The notes below the pieces were generated by a model. The model saw nothing but the letters and a program-made list of their open reading frames with translations, had not been told where the DNA came from and made no database searches. Positions 45,465 to 57,900 of a DNA stretch of 64,000 nt are shown in pieces (positions within the stretch are counted from its first letter, which is position 1; every line of letters begins with the position of its first letter). The translations under genes were made by a program, and so were the position numbers. The stretch covers positions 29,591,750-29,655,749 of the forward strand of contig CM034539.1 of NCBI GenBank assembly GCA_020002185.1. The letters are read 5' to 3'. This DNA is from Paraescarpia echinospica (Eukaryota; Annelida; Polychaeta; Sabellida; Siboglinidae).

Positions 45465-45650
45465 TGTGTGTGATTACTCACTGGACGATAGTTATTCAAG
45501 ACGCCTTTGTCAAGCGATGGCTTCTTCAACAAAGGACGGACAAGAGCCTGCTTAAGCAGAGTTAAAATTAGCATGATCGCGTCTTCAAGAGATGCATTTG
45601 TGATCAGTGTGACGATGGATTCAAGACTGGTGGCATTGTCTTACAGGTAT
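45465..45650 (-). mobile_element. Fragment of a second LINE (RT start)
   Basis: LKQALVRPLLKKPSLDKGVL followed by NNYRPVSN matches the entry to the RT domain of CR1/jockey-type LINEs. Homology stops abruptly after RPVSN, where unrelated sequence begins. Confidence 0.75.
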
Positions 45651-45967
45651 AGGAGAAAGATCCCTAGAAAAGCATAATGTATTGCAAATATTATGTAAAT
45701 AAATCACGCTACACACGTATCGGTTTTTTATATTTGGCCAATTGAAATGGTAGATCAGAGGCCAAAGGACGCGAATGGACACATAACTTTGCGAGTGGTT
45801 CGCATCACCTGGCAGGAGATAGACATAAATGATCCAAGTTAACGTATTTATATATTATATAAATAACCAGCTTTACTACCGGTCTACCGGTTAAACATGT
45901 ATTACTATATCCTACCACTGAATTACTTTGACACTTTTATTTCACGTATGCTATTAATGGAAAGTGT

Positions 45968-46000
<33 letters not shown>

Positions 46001-46002
46001 GC
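45968..46002. repeat. TA microsatellite
   Basis: About 17 TA units upstream of the LINE at 46175. Other TA runs lie at 55632-55652, 56586-56604 and 56668-56690. Confidence 0.95.
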
Positions 46003-46174
46003 ATACCACTTGCATCAGCTAGTATCATTGGAGATGTTTTGCATAGTTTGAGATTGTTTTGAATCAACACGAGATGATGCCGTTGTAGCTAAAGCGATGC
46101 TGCTTGGATGACGAGAGCGGATGTTATTGCATATTTTAGAATCCTCCAACCGCATTACCCTTGATTTTCACCAA

Positions 46175-47581
46175 AACCATCAACAACATTCAAAAAATAT
46201 TTCCACACTAACTATTGCGAAATTACTGCACAGCCTCTTCAAAAAGTCTGGGAAAACGAACGAGTTCCAGAGGAATGGAGAAAGGGACTCGTAATCACGT
46301 TCCCAAGAAAGGAGGTCTCAGAGAATACAAGAACTATAGAGGAATACTGTTACTATCAGTCCCGGGAAAAGTGCTGAACAGAGTGATATCAGAGAGGATG
46401 AAAGGAGCAGTGGATGCAAAGCTCCGAGAACACCAAGCAGGTTTCCGACAGGATAGATATTGCACAGATCATATCGCTACTCTGCGCATCATATTAGAAC
46501 AATAATTGGAATGAAACTCACTACTCTATGTCAATTTTAGTGACTATGAGAAACCATTTGACAGCGTGGACAGACAGACACTCTGGAAACTGATGAGATA
46601 CTATGACATACCAGAAAAGTTAATCTCCGTAATCCGGAGTAACTACCCAGGAATATTAATGTCGTGCCAAGTGGTGCACGGGGGACGACTATCAGATAAT
46701 TTCGAAGTCAAGACAGGGGTTTGGCAGGGATGCCTACTGTCGCCTTTCCTGTTCATCCTTATGACCGACTGGATTATGCGGACTACCACGGATGGGAGGC
46801 GAAATGGCACACGGTGGACACCATGGACTCAGCTGGAGGACTTGGACTTTGCTGATCACCTGACACTACTATCACGTACCTTACAGATGCAGAACAACAA
46901 CACGACATTTTTGGAATCAACATCAGCAAAAATATACCCCTGGAGGAAGTGGATTCCTTTACCTACTTAGAGAGCGTGATAAACAAACAAGGTGGTACAG
47001 AGGCAGATCTTGCAGCAAGAGTGGGCAAGGCACGGACAGCATTCCTGATACTAAAACACATCTGGAATTCAACAAAAATAAAAAAACACGACACAAATCA
47101 GGATTTTTAACTCCAATGTAAAACCAATATTGTTGTATGGCTATGAAACATGGAGAATGACAAAAACAACATTAGGCAAAATCCAGACTTTCCTTATCCG
47201 ATGTCTGCGAAGAATTCTACGCATACAATGGCAAAACAAAATCAGCAACGAGGAGCTATGGGAAAGGACTAGCCAAGAACCCGTCGCCAAGCAGATCCTG
47301 TGGAGAAAATGGGGTTGGTTTGGACACACACTAAGAAAGCCAACGACAAACATCACAAGACAGTCTCTGACGTGGAATCCTCAAGGAAAAAAGGAGACGA
47401 GGAAGGCACAAAATACCTGGCAAAGGAACACGACTGCAGAAGTACAAAGGAGCGGCGACACCTGGAAAGAAATAGAGAAGATTGCCCAACGTCGTGTGCG
47501 CTGGAGAGTCGTCGTCGATGGAGCAAAGGGCATAAGTAAAATAAGTAAAGTATGTAAAGTAAGTAAAGTAAGTAAAGTAAG
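46175..47581 (+). mobile_element. Non-LTR retrotransposon, RT to 3' tail, dead copy
   Basis: In order: KVWENERVPEEW, YKNYRGILLLSVPGKVLNRV, HQAGFRQDRYCTDHIATLRI, YEKPFDSVDRQTLWKLMRYY, GVWQGCLLSPFLFILMTDWI, LEDLDFADHLTLLS (the catalytic FADD has become FADH), then after a deletion and frameshift EVDSFTYLESVINKQGGTEA, LYGYETWRMTKTTLGKIQTF and RKWGWFGHTLRKP. Two in-frame stops lie at 46503-46517. The tail is AGTAAAGTAAG repeats, a simple-repeat 3' end seen in several LINE clades. It resembles the endonuclease-RT elements common in marine invertebrates. Confidence 0.92.
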
Positions 47582-48157
47582 TGTCATGGACAGGCCATGA
47601 TATATTTTGTAAACTGTTAATTGCTATGCTTTTAGTGACGCCACCTGGTGTGTGTGCAAGTTTCCCCATTAAATATCCAAGCCTGCCGATAGGCGTCCCG
47701 GCAGTTGGCCACACTGAATTACAAAGTAACACTACGATAAGATGTAATCCCTCCTTTTATATTGTCTATAGTCCTTTCCTTCTAAAGTATTTTTGTATGT
47801 GTAGTCGGATTTATAGTTGAACTCTTTGAAATGCTTTTGGGGTTAGATTCAGTTCTTTAAATTAAAGGGAATAATTATGTTGCAATCTAGGCGTAATGAT
47901 ACTAGATGGCTGAGCGGACACTAATTTGAACGGGTAGTTTCGCGGGGAAGTCGGGAGGAGAGGAGAGCAATGCGAGGTTGAGAGCAGACGTGTTTTGTTA
48001 GTATCATATCCGTGCCGTTCTGACGATATATATATTCGAATCTTCCCTCTTCTTCATTTCTTTGGGACGTCGGTGTTTATCTCGACGACTTGACTGTGGA
48101 CAGGGTCTTATTCCCTGAAATAAAGACTTGTGAACCGCTCGCGCTCGTCTCGTGACA
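47582..48157 (+). mobile_element. Solo LTR (576 bp) inserted in the LINE tail
   Basis: The block starts TGTCATGG and ends CGTGACA, has TATATATA at 48026-48033 and AATAAA at 48119-48124, and is flanked by TAAG on both sides (47578-47581 and 48158-48161). The LINE's simple-repeat tail continues after it (TAAGTAAATAAAT). No internal region or second LTR is present, so this is a solo LTR of a Ty3/gypsy- or BEL-like element. Strand is set by the TATA/AATAAA order. Confidence 0.85.
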
Positions 48158-48479
48158 TAAGTAAATAAATTTAAATAAAGTAAGTACTGTGGGCTCACAT
48201 GTGTGGGGGTGGGGAAGATTTCGGGGACACCCCTTTTGAACAGGCACCTCACTTCGTTTTCGAATTCCCTATAAAACGAACCCCCTCCCCGGTCGAAATG
48301 GACGCCCCGCTTACCGAAGAATGATCTTTTCACAAGATGCATAGCAATTGAATCACGGTAGTGTAGACTCATTCGTCAGTGAGCGGGCGTACTTTTTGAT
48401 CGGGGAATCGTTTCTTCTTTTTGAAGCCATTTTTATGAACCCGCCCTTCTAAAAAAGTAATGGTAAAGGTAAGTTTTTT

Positions 48480-48725
48480 TGCATGGCGCAGTAGCCATTC
48501 CTCGGGACTGCTCAAAGCACTTCATACTTTACTCCCTGGCAGATTTCTTCAATCGAATACCATTTCGACTTCTGTGTGAATCATTCAGCCACGCTTCACT
48601 AATGCGCGAATACTATTCACACACAAATATCCACCAGGTACTCATTCATTCAAAGTTCAACACTGGTGCACAGAATTCGTACATTCGAGTCCGATGCTAT
48701 AGACACTGCGCCACCTAGCTCCAAT
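48480..48725 (-). mobile_element. tRNA-derived SINE, second copy
   Basis: The minus-strand head is AGGTGGCGCAGTGTCTATAG, with an A-box-like TGGCGCAGTG; the B box is degraded. The body in plus orientation is CTCGGGACTGCTCAAAGCAC, TTCATACTTTACTCCCTGGC, TTCTTCAATCGAATACCATT and similar, matching 35225-35520. Confidence 0.78.
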
Positions 48726-48989
48726 GCGAAACCCCTCCCAAACTCTATTCGGGGTTGCTTTAATTGGCAATAAATAGAAGTGCGCAGCACGTGTGCACAG
48801 TCGCGTTGGGCAGACAAATATAAATGTTTTGGTGTGGGTGGGGGGCTGTGATGGGATTAGCACACCAATATTTAGGGAAGGTATGCATTTCTGGATGCAA
48901 TTTGATGTTTTTGGTGAGCCTGAAGGTGCTTTTTCGATGAACCTTAAGGTGGGGTGCAAATTGAGGTTTTTGGACAGCCTCAATTTTTT

Positions 48990-49311
48990 GTTTTGTTTGG
49001 CAAGCGGCCATCCTCCATGCCAGGCCCAGCCAGCGGAGACGTTTCTGCAGTTAGTACATGGTGCGGATCCTACTAGTAGCACGGTCCAGTATGTCGCTGT
49101 AAGGGACATGGTCCTGACAGGTGATACTGAAGATGCGCTTAACAGTGTTGAGGCGGCACTCCTGACGCATGTAGGTGGTCCACGATTCGCTGCCGTAGAG
49201 GAAGGTGTTCAGCATACAGGTCTGGTAGACTTTCATATTGGTGTTTTCAGTGAGCATGATGTTTTCCGGTACTCTTTTAGTCAGGGTGCCATAGTGACAG
49301 CGGCTTTTTAA
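48990..49311 (-). mobile_element. LINE fragment (post-RT region)
   Basis: Minus-strand reading GTLTKRVPENIMLTENTNMK, VYQTCMLNTFLYGSESWTTY, RQECRLNTVKRIFSITCQDH and VPYSDILDRATS matches the region after the RT domain of another LINE family. It is flanked by unassigned sequence; 48726-48990 is plain. Confidence 0.85.
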
Positions 49312-52059
49312 CTTGTTAACATACAGAATTAATTATCAATATCAAATCCGTTTAGCAGAAATGGTTCATAACCAACTAGAATGCTTTAGATATACCTTAT
49401 TAAAGTAAAGGTTAAGTCACATATCTAGCGTTCGTGCGTGATTGCGTGCGTATGATTGAGGTTATCTGTCAGGCAGGGCCAAACTTGTTCTTGAAACAAA
49501 ATCGCATTTCATGGTCGTCTTCAAGCAAAACAACTTCTTTCTAACTTAATAGCGAACGTTCCACTTGGATGGATACACGACCAATGTCAAATTGTTTAAT
49601 TTTGCAGTCGCCCAGCCGTCGGACATGTAATCTCAATTAAGATTCTGACGGTCTACATCAACTATCTACGTACTATGTTCGTATCTTGTGGTCCCAGTGT
49701 GGAGAGTTTAGGCCGATTAAAATGTTGAGCTGATGCCATTAGATCTGTGCATAGGTATCGAGACACCCTCCGCTAAGACACAGTGCACGTGAGGGGATTA
49801 AACAAATGAACATTACCCCGTCTTCATGTCCGGCAGTATGCATGCAATGGTTAGAGTTAACACCTACGATGTTATGAATATACAAAATATGACGATGTTA
49901 TAATGCATAAATCAGCAATATACACTTTGATATTTTACGAAGTAACTGTGCTTTCATCCTTAACAGTTTACAGGAAACACAATATTTTATGGCCGCGTTC
50001 CATAACGCTTTCTTGTACGCGCGATCGCAAATTTATTTGATATGTGTGCCATCAAAGTAATAATTAATTCTCATAAAGGTGTAAGAAGAAATAGATGCGC
50101 CGGGGGTATAAAATGTAAACCGCATACAGGGGTTAATAGGACTGGACATTGCGCTTCATAAAACAAACTTTCTAATACACAAAAAGCTTGTATGAAAGCT
50201 ACGCCCACGGGATTTTTGTTTGGTATACGACACACATGCCCAAATTACCGGAGTCTTTTATGTCTGATGACATCTGAGATTTTTGGTATATTCGGCAGTA
50301 ATTTCATTTAAAGGGAATAAAAACATCTATGGCTTGAATTCATATTATATTACATCCTGCTATCTATTTCCATGTCCACCAAGCAAAAAAAAATCAAAAA
50401 ATTCAATGAATTAGAAATTCCACATTTTATGCAGAACATCCGGACATTTTCGAATATGCATATTTTTGGCGCGCTTTTCGGGATGCCGAGATGTGACGTC
50501 ACATATGACCCATAGTCGGATCAGGCCGACCCTTTCCATGCATTTAGAGCCTGTTTACAAGGATAGCTTTCGGATCGAAACGAACGTCAAAATGAGTTAT
50601 TATGCGATATTCCGATGTTATACAAACACTAGTCATCATAGAGGAACAAGCAGTTATCTTACGGTTCCACATGATTCCAATTTTATTCAAAACAATGAAT
50701 GCGAATGGGCCTACAAGTCGACTAGGTTTCGCCGAGCTTGGGCTCGTTTTTAGAATAATTATATCGGATGCAATCAACGGGAGATAATCTACACCAATAA
50801 ACATACATAACAAACATATATTGTATCCAGCTACAGAAAGTAACGTGTATAAGTGTATAATCTTATAATATCACTAGAATATATCGATGTATGATGGAGT
50901 TGTACAATTTATCATAACAACTTAAATAAGTCAGCGAATTTCTGTCGGTCCTGCTAGCTCATTTGGTAAAGGCGCTGGTTCCTTGGCATTTGGGTCGGGA
51001 ATCGCTACACAGACGGGTTTAAAATCGAATTTATGCTAGAAATGTATTTTTCTGTATTTTTTAATGTTCTCAAATGTTACATACAATGTTAAACTTTGTA
51101 TACACATGGAAAACGGATTTCAGCTAATGCCTTGTTTTTATTTCCTTTAATATTTATTGGATGTTGGTTGAAACATATTATAGAGCAAACAAATCAAAAC
51201 AAGTCATTGGTCAAAATCAAGTCATGCGTGCAATTCACGGTGGTAATTGTTTGTAATGGCATAATAAAAAACGAAGAAAAAACATGTTTGGAAAGGAGTA
51301 AATATGAAGTCGTAAACTTACAAATAATAATGTTCGTGGGCATATAATCCGTTCGTGTTTGGGCTGGTTGACATGCACGATCCCACAAAGAATCTGTAAC
51401 ACTACAAGTATAATATATTATGTAACCCTGGCGAAATTGTTTCGTGGAAGCGGTTGCATAGGATATTGTTATGCCAGACGCTAGACGCCAGACGCGGGTA
51501 GTGTAGATGGATCGAGCCCCACCCGGTCGCAGTTTGCTAGGGATCATAGACGTGTCCACAAAGATATACGTACAGTTCTCTCAGCTCCGTATTACGAGTA
51601 TTAATATACACGGCCTGGTGAGTTATTGTTTTCATGTTTATATGTTATATATATATAATAGTGATATTATTAGAATAATCCGTAACTTAAATTGTTTCCT
51701 GTTGCCCCACTTTGCAGGACCATGTCACGTCAGGCATGCCAGCTATAGTATGACGAGTGTAGTAATGTTGTGTCGTATAATGTTAAATTGTGTTTACAGT
51801 CGATCTACATATCTAGCAAGCATTTTCACTAATTATTGTGATGTATAGGTATGTCGTGTGCATACGTTTGACGTTAGATAATGTGATAGTTACTAGTTAA
51901 AAGAAGTACTTAGCTAAAACAAGTTTCTCAGACTCAAGTTCAGACAAGTATTTATAGGGGGACTGATTATTACACACGGTTTAACACGTCTAATATTAGA
52001 ACAGCCGACGCAACTTAGTAATTTAGCGTTGGTTGCTTGACTACACTGTTGCTATGTTG
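49312..52059. other. Intergenic stretch with a tRNA-like remnant
   Basis: Mostly unassigned AT-rich sequence. Noted inside it are a tRNA-like piece (50944-51005), a 14-bp palindrome around a CRE-like TGACGTCA (50491-50504), and an open stretch 51507-51617 followed by GTGAGT that could be an exon but lacks support. Confidence 0.5.
50944..51005 (+). pseudogene. tRNA-like sequence or SINE head
   Basis: TAGCTCATTTGGTAAAGGCG resembles a tRNA D-arm/A box and GGGTCGGGAATCGC resembles a degraded B box at the right spacing. No acceptor-stem pairing is evident, so a functional tRNA is unlikely. Confidence 0.45.
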
Positions 52060-52743
52060 TAGTCCTCCCCTTCTCTAACTCTCCCTCTCTTCCCGAATCT
52101 CTCTCTCCCTCCTCCCTCCTCGGTGTTTGTCTGTTAGAATGTCAGTCTATAAATCTGCTAGACAGTACGTCAGTCCGTCTGTCTGCTTGCCTGGCTGCCT
52201 GCCTGTTTGTCTGTATGTCTGTCTTGTCTGCCTGCCTGCCTGCCTGCCTGCCTGTATGTCTCCTGCTTGCTGTATGCCTATCTCTGCCTCAGTCTTTGCC
52301 CCTGTCTGTGTATCTGCCTCTCTGTATCTCTTCTTTTTCCTGTTTGCCTATCTACCTGGATGCATGTATATATGTCTGTCTGTCTGTCCGCCTGCCTTCT
52401 GGATGTATGTTTATCTGCCAATCTCTGTCTCAATCTCTGCCTTTCTGTATCTCCTCTCTTTCCCATGTCTGGCTGCCAGTCTGCCCGCCCAACTGCCTGC
52501 TGACTGTATGTTTGCCTTACTATATCTGCCTCTACTCCTGTCTCTGCCTCTGACACTGTCTATGTCTCTGTCTCTGTCTCTCTCCCTCTCTTTGCCTCTG
52601 TCTCTGCCACTGTGTCTGCTGTCTGTATGTATGTATGTATGTCTCTCTCTCATTATCTGTCCCTCGTTCCCTCTTCTATTTCTCTCGGTCCCTCATGCCA
52701 TCCTTCCCCTTTCTTCTCTCGCTGTCTGTCTCTCTCTCTCTCG

Positions 52744-52825
<82 letters not shown>

Positions 52826-52900
52826 GTCTGTCTCTGTCTCTCTCTCCCCCTCTCAGTTTGTCTGTATGTCTGTCTATATGTTTCTTCTCCCCCCTGTCCC
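52060..52900 (+). repeat. Long polypyrimidine / CTGT-CT microsatellite tract, copy 1
   Basis: More than 800 bases are almost all pyrimidine on the plus strand, with CTGCCTG, CTGTCTGT, TGTATGTATG and a pure (CT)n run near 52755-52820. Leu/Ser-rich or Arg/Glu-rich frames on either strand are artefacts. The end of the tract shares ~100 near-identical bases with 54755-54865. Confidence 0.95.
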
Positions 52901-52904
52901 TGTG

Positions 52905-54260
52905 TTACTATTTGATACTATTTTGTATGGCAGAAACACTTGCAAATTTACAGGCTGCATTAAAATGTGGCACATATCTGTTAATACTAGTAAAACAAAG
53001 TTTATTGTGTTCTGTCATGGAAAGGTCAGATCACACACAGACTTCTTGTGTGAACAAAACAAATTAAAAATTACTGATAGCTACATCTATTTGGGAACCA
53101 GTCTAAACTATAACGGACTGTTTAACATAACCATAACAAAACAAGTTAACTAAGCTAGGCTTGCAATGTTCAACCCCACAACTAAAGCAAGGAAGATATA
53201 TTTACCGATAGACATACAGTGTGAACTGTTTGACCAGCTTGCAATGCCAATTTTTTTTATAGAATAGAATAGAACTTTATTTCGGTCACAATACACATTT
53301 CTGAATATAGTTACAATGGATTACAAAAAAAAAAACTGCAACCGAGCAGATGCTCTGGAAACCCCAAGAGGCTTATACCATAAAATTACAACGTAACATG
53401 AAAACAGTACATTTAGCTGGAACAAGGTAAATAGTATATACATGAATAGGTATTTTGTTATAAATGAAATTGGTTGTCTGCTAAAGAAATAAAACATTGG
53501 AACATGGTATAGTTTTTTTTATTAGATTAAAGGTTAAATATCAGTAATACATTGAATAAAAAAACTGAATCATTTATAATACCATGAACAATTATGTTAT
53601 GAATATTTAGCTATATGGTAATAAAATGTGGGGTTTTCAAAACGTACAGCAGATTGAGAGATGCCATAGAAAATTCTTTAACAGTCTATTAAAAACATAA
53701 CAGGAACACCGCAAATTGTATGGTATAAAAATAGAGAAGTTGACACACAACGTGTGACAACAATTATAGAAAAGAGAATGATAAACTTTTGTGTACACTT
53801 AATTGAAGCAAGATATCTAGTATTATGTTTAGGCTGATGACAAACCTACACGACACAGGTAATTTTAAATCAAAATGGATTTTAAAAATCAAGAGTGTTA
53901 TGATGGATGTGGGCTATCTAACATGTGGCATGATCATGGAAATGTAAATATGAAATGGTTGAAGCATACCCTAGAACGAAAGACATAAACAGACAAACAT
54001 GGCACAATGAAATTCATGTAAATAGGTTATGTTCAAATTACAGAATATCATTATGTATTTGTATGTCCATCACTAGTAGAAGAAAGATCAAAATACATAA
54101 AGAAATATTTTAGAATCAGACCTAATTAATACTTTGAAAATAAAACAGTTGTTTAATGTACATAATGTGAAACAGTTGACAGATCTTTCCAGATTTGTTA
54201 ATGTAATCATAAAATGTTTTGTTTATCTAACAAATTCCCTGTCAAAACTGTGAATTGCGT
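52905..54260 (+). mobile_element. LINE remnant (after YADD motif to C-terminus), interrupted
   Basis: Frames in order read MAETLANLQAALK, ISVNTSKTKFIVFCHGKV, NKLKITDSYIYLGTSLNYNG, ARKIYLPIDIQCELFDQLAM, then after an insertion LYGNKMWGFQNVQQIERCHR, WYKNREVDTQRVTTIIEKRM and NVHNVKQLTDLSRF. Several frameshifts and stops show decay. It starts exactly where the polypyrimidine tract ends and resembles the element whose RT part lies at 31235-31720. Confidence 0.88.
53254..53605 (-). mobile_element. Insertion splitting the LINE remnant
   Basis: The LINE reading breaks after LAMPIF and resumes with LYGNKMWGF, with ~350 bases between. Read on the minus strand, the left end of the insert is ACCGAAATAAAGTTCTATTC followed by TATTCT, which looks like a retroelement 3' end with a short simple-repeat tail. 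No coding sequence is visible in it. Confidence 0.7.
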
Positions 54261-54594
54261 AGAAGAAACATTGTAGCTTATAGTTGATTTACTAGTCATA
54301 TAATTACATGTAAATTAGTTCAAATTATGCAATGCATGTATAACACGTGATTTATTTTCTATTATATTATTTTACATTATTTGGTTTACACTATTGAAAA
54401 TAACATTATCGAAACAACTTAATACAGTAAGGTCACTGAATGTTTTATGTATTGTGTGTTGTTTATATTTTACATTATGATTTATATAATAGAAGTCTAG
54501 ATGTTCTTAAGAATACAATATATTATATTAAAATATACTATAGAGAGAAAAATTATCTCATACTCCGCAAGGGGTCGAAGGGAAATAAAACTCA

Positions 54595-54849
54595 TTGTCA
54601 CTGTCTATCCGCGTATCTTCCCTTCCATCTCCTTTCTCACCTCCTTCCACGTCCGGCCCTTCCAGTCTCCTCCCCTCCTCTCCCTTTCCGTCTCTCCCCA
54701 CTTTACCCCTCCATCCTTATCTTCCCCTTCGCTCTCCCTGTTTCCCCTCTCTGTCTGTCCCATTATCTGTCCCTCGTTCCCTCTTCTATTTCTCTCGGTC
54801 CCTCATGCCATCCTTCCCCTTTCTTCTCTCTCTGTCTCTCTCTCTCTCG

Positions 54850-54942
<93 letters not shown>

Positions 54943-54958
54943 CTCTCTCTCTCTCTCA
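54595..54958 (+). repeat. Polypyrimidine tract, copy 2
   Basis: CT-rich from 54600, with CATTATCTGTCCCTCGTTCC, CTCTTCTATTTCTCTCGGTC and CCTCATGCCATCCTTCCCCT identical to 52653-52712, then a pure (CT)n run to ~54930. Confidence 0.95.
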
Positions 54959-57900
54959 TGGATCTTTGCTCATTTAACACAATGATGAGACTATTCCTGT
55001 ATGCATGCCCACTATGCTTCGTCCATGCACAAACAATGTCACGGTGTATTACCTCAGAGACAATGCATTGATTCAACTACTGGTGAATATTCTAGGCATC
55101 ACGTGCTAGCCCAACAATGGTTTCTTCTTAATCACATGCCAAGAGGATTTGGCTTAAATTTGAATTTAATATAACTATCTCTGTCGAGTTCCACCTGACA
55201 GTTGTTGTACACGTGTGACTGAGAAGCGTAAAACGACCAATAGGAATACAGTGGTTGAAATATAGGCGACATGACGGGTTTCAGTACAACACCGATATAA
55301 CTGGTGGATGATTGACTTGCGTCGGTGCAGCTCACATTCTATGTATGTAAGAAACAATATTCGCTTGACCAGGACATGAAAACAAATGCCGGAAAAGACA
55401 ATGAAGGGGTAGCCATTGCAAGGTGGCTGCAACAGCGCCACCTGAAGGAAGGCTTTGGATGTTTAAAACAGCAAGTAGGTGTAGTCTTTTCTATATATTG
55501 CCTTTGGGTACAACAAGAAAATTCGTTATTGTTGACTAGTCTATTCATGACGGCAGGCACCCGCGCGCAAGAAAAGAACATGGTTATTGTGTTTAAACTT
55601 AACTTTTGTATTGTACCATAATATAGACACACATATATATATATATATATAGACAGACACATACATACGCACTCGCGTAATGTGTTCATAGAACATATTG
55701 TCAATCACAATGCAAATACACACACACTTGTGCTTGGCTGATTATAGTTATATTATTTGGCAGTGACCACAGTATTAGAAACAAATGTATCGTCACTTTA
55801 GGCACACAAAATAAATGCATTAGTTAAAAAAATTATTGCAAGGCATCACGGCGGAGTAAACATAACTTCGAACACCATCTCTCTTCGTTATTAATCCACC
55901 ATTAATACCGCACTGTGTATTGTACTTGAACCATTGTTGGTATAAGACAGACAATAAATGTGATTTGACTTTAGTAAGTTTCCCTACTGTATGCGGCCAT
56001 ATTGGATTCGCCCCCTATCGTCATCGACCAATACTATCCATGAACTTGCATACATCAGAATACATGTAATAGATTAGTAATATTATTTATGCCGCGTATA
56101 CATACGTTTACTGCATCATATCATGTAACATAACATATGAGCACAGTTTTAATACCATTCTAACAAATAAATAACTTCACTAGGTGTAGATATGCAAGAT
56201 TAATTAAAGTTGAAGTTCACACCACATATTTCGCCTGGCTGTGTCTGGCAGGGTATACAAGCAGGTAAATTGTATTATTAATTGCAGCTTGACGTGCTCA
56301 ATATATAGGTTTATATCACGTGGCATGGATGACCACACCGGTTATGGGAACGCCGGGATGGCTTAGGGGACCGATATATCCCTCCCTTGCAGAATACTAC
56401 CACAGTGTGGGTCAACTGTGATAGATCAGGATTGTGACACTACTCTCCAGAGTAGGGTTGTTAGGAGCTCCCGAAGAGATGTCCCGAGCCGATCATTGGT
56501 GCAGTTAGCTCTGTATCATAGGCAGTAACGGCTCCAGTGTCTCCCACTTCCGGATTCTCTCTTTTTGTCTTGTAAAAATTAACGTGTATATATATATATA
56601 TAAATGTCTATATATATATACATAAATTATAAAATGTTATTCGGGCATTAGTTAGTGAAATTCCGTATATATATATATATATATATATTAACATACATAA
56701 AGCTCGGATAAATGAAAACGTGACAGTCGTAGCTGGTGCTAAATACATTCCCTACATACGGGCACGCGCAGAAACGTCAACAGGATATTATTTAACGCCC
56801 GGATAAATGTAAACACGACAACGGATATTGAGTCAGGTCATAAATAAATAGTGATATGTGAACTTGAAATATAGACCTCCTGTACACTTGAAAGTGGATA
56901 TATCTATAACATTATTGTATTTGTAGAATAGCTGCATCGATTCATTATTTACATATCACTTGAAATATACAGCTCCTGTACATTTGAAAGTGGATATATC
57001 TATAACATTATTGTATTTGAAGCATAGCTGCATCGATTCTTTATTTACACGTAAAATACAAGTTTTGTAAAACTAATAAAAAGTAGCACATGTTCATGAA
57101 TATTTAATAAATGTAATGATACATGCAGTAAACCAATTCATAGTGTTCTGCATATACACTCGTCACATCACAAACACACACTTTTGGTGACGTGTCTATC
57201 CCCTCACTAAAATTTCTCCCAAGGATTCATCGTGTTGCCCAAGCGGATTACTGGGGTCCAAACATCAAAACAGTGTCTGAAATGGGGGATTGCTGTGAAT
57301 GTCTACATCATGCTCGTCAAGCTATTTTAATTTAACATAATCCATGTACTGGATCGCGCATATGAGTAATTCGCATCGTTTTTGCTGTGCTTCTAAATGT
57401 TGATATAATAGTAGAGGTGGTTTTCCGTTGAAATACTTTTGGAATAAACTTTTGAAATATTACGATTCGTTACGTAAGACTGGTGCAGAGACCACATTAC
57501 TCGTCTAGCAATTCGTTACGCTTACACACAAACTTCCCTCCGAACTTTATAGTTGGCCCGTTACATAATGTACACGTATCTAAATGTTCGGAAGAGCATC
57601 CAAATTTAATTTTCGTTGTATGGAATATGTTTGAATTAGTTATTATTTCAACCGTGCCTGCCAGTTGAAAATAAAATTTGAATTCTTCCAATATTTAATG
57701 CGAATTTGGTTTTCGGTTATAGGAGCAGGCCGGCGGCTTAATATAACAAGCGAGGATATATACAGTTGGGAGCTTAACACTGAAAAAATGGGTTTATATG
57801 TTTGTTCAGATAGTTTCGTAACAACTATATATTGTATTATTTTTATGTCAAATGATACAAACATACGATATTATCTCTTTTGTGAAACATTAACACTCGT

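Noticed and set aside
47582..48157. Complete LTR retrotransposon
   Set aside because: There is no second LTR, gag-pol text or primer-binding site in the window; a solo LTR fits the ends and flanks.
50944..51005. Functional tRNA gene
   Set aside because: The A and B boxes are only approximate and no acceptor-stem pairing could be found.
51507..51617. Possible first exon starting MDRAPPGRSLLG and followed by CTG|GTGAGT
   Set aside because: No downstream exon in phase, no recognised family, and GGATCGAGCCCC could equally be a SINE B-box remnant. Mentioned only as a possibility.
52127..53153. Leu/Ser/Cys-rich frames that look like transmembrane or silk-like proteins, and Arg/Glu-rich frames opposite
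   Set aside because: Microsatellite translation of CTGT/CT tracts. The same artefact recurs at 54440-55076.
55325..55480. Possible exon ending LKEGFGCLKQQ before GTAGGT
   Set aside because: Composition is plausible, but no family resemblance and no partner exon were found.
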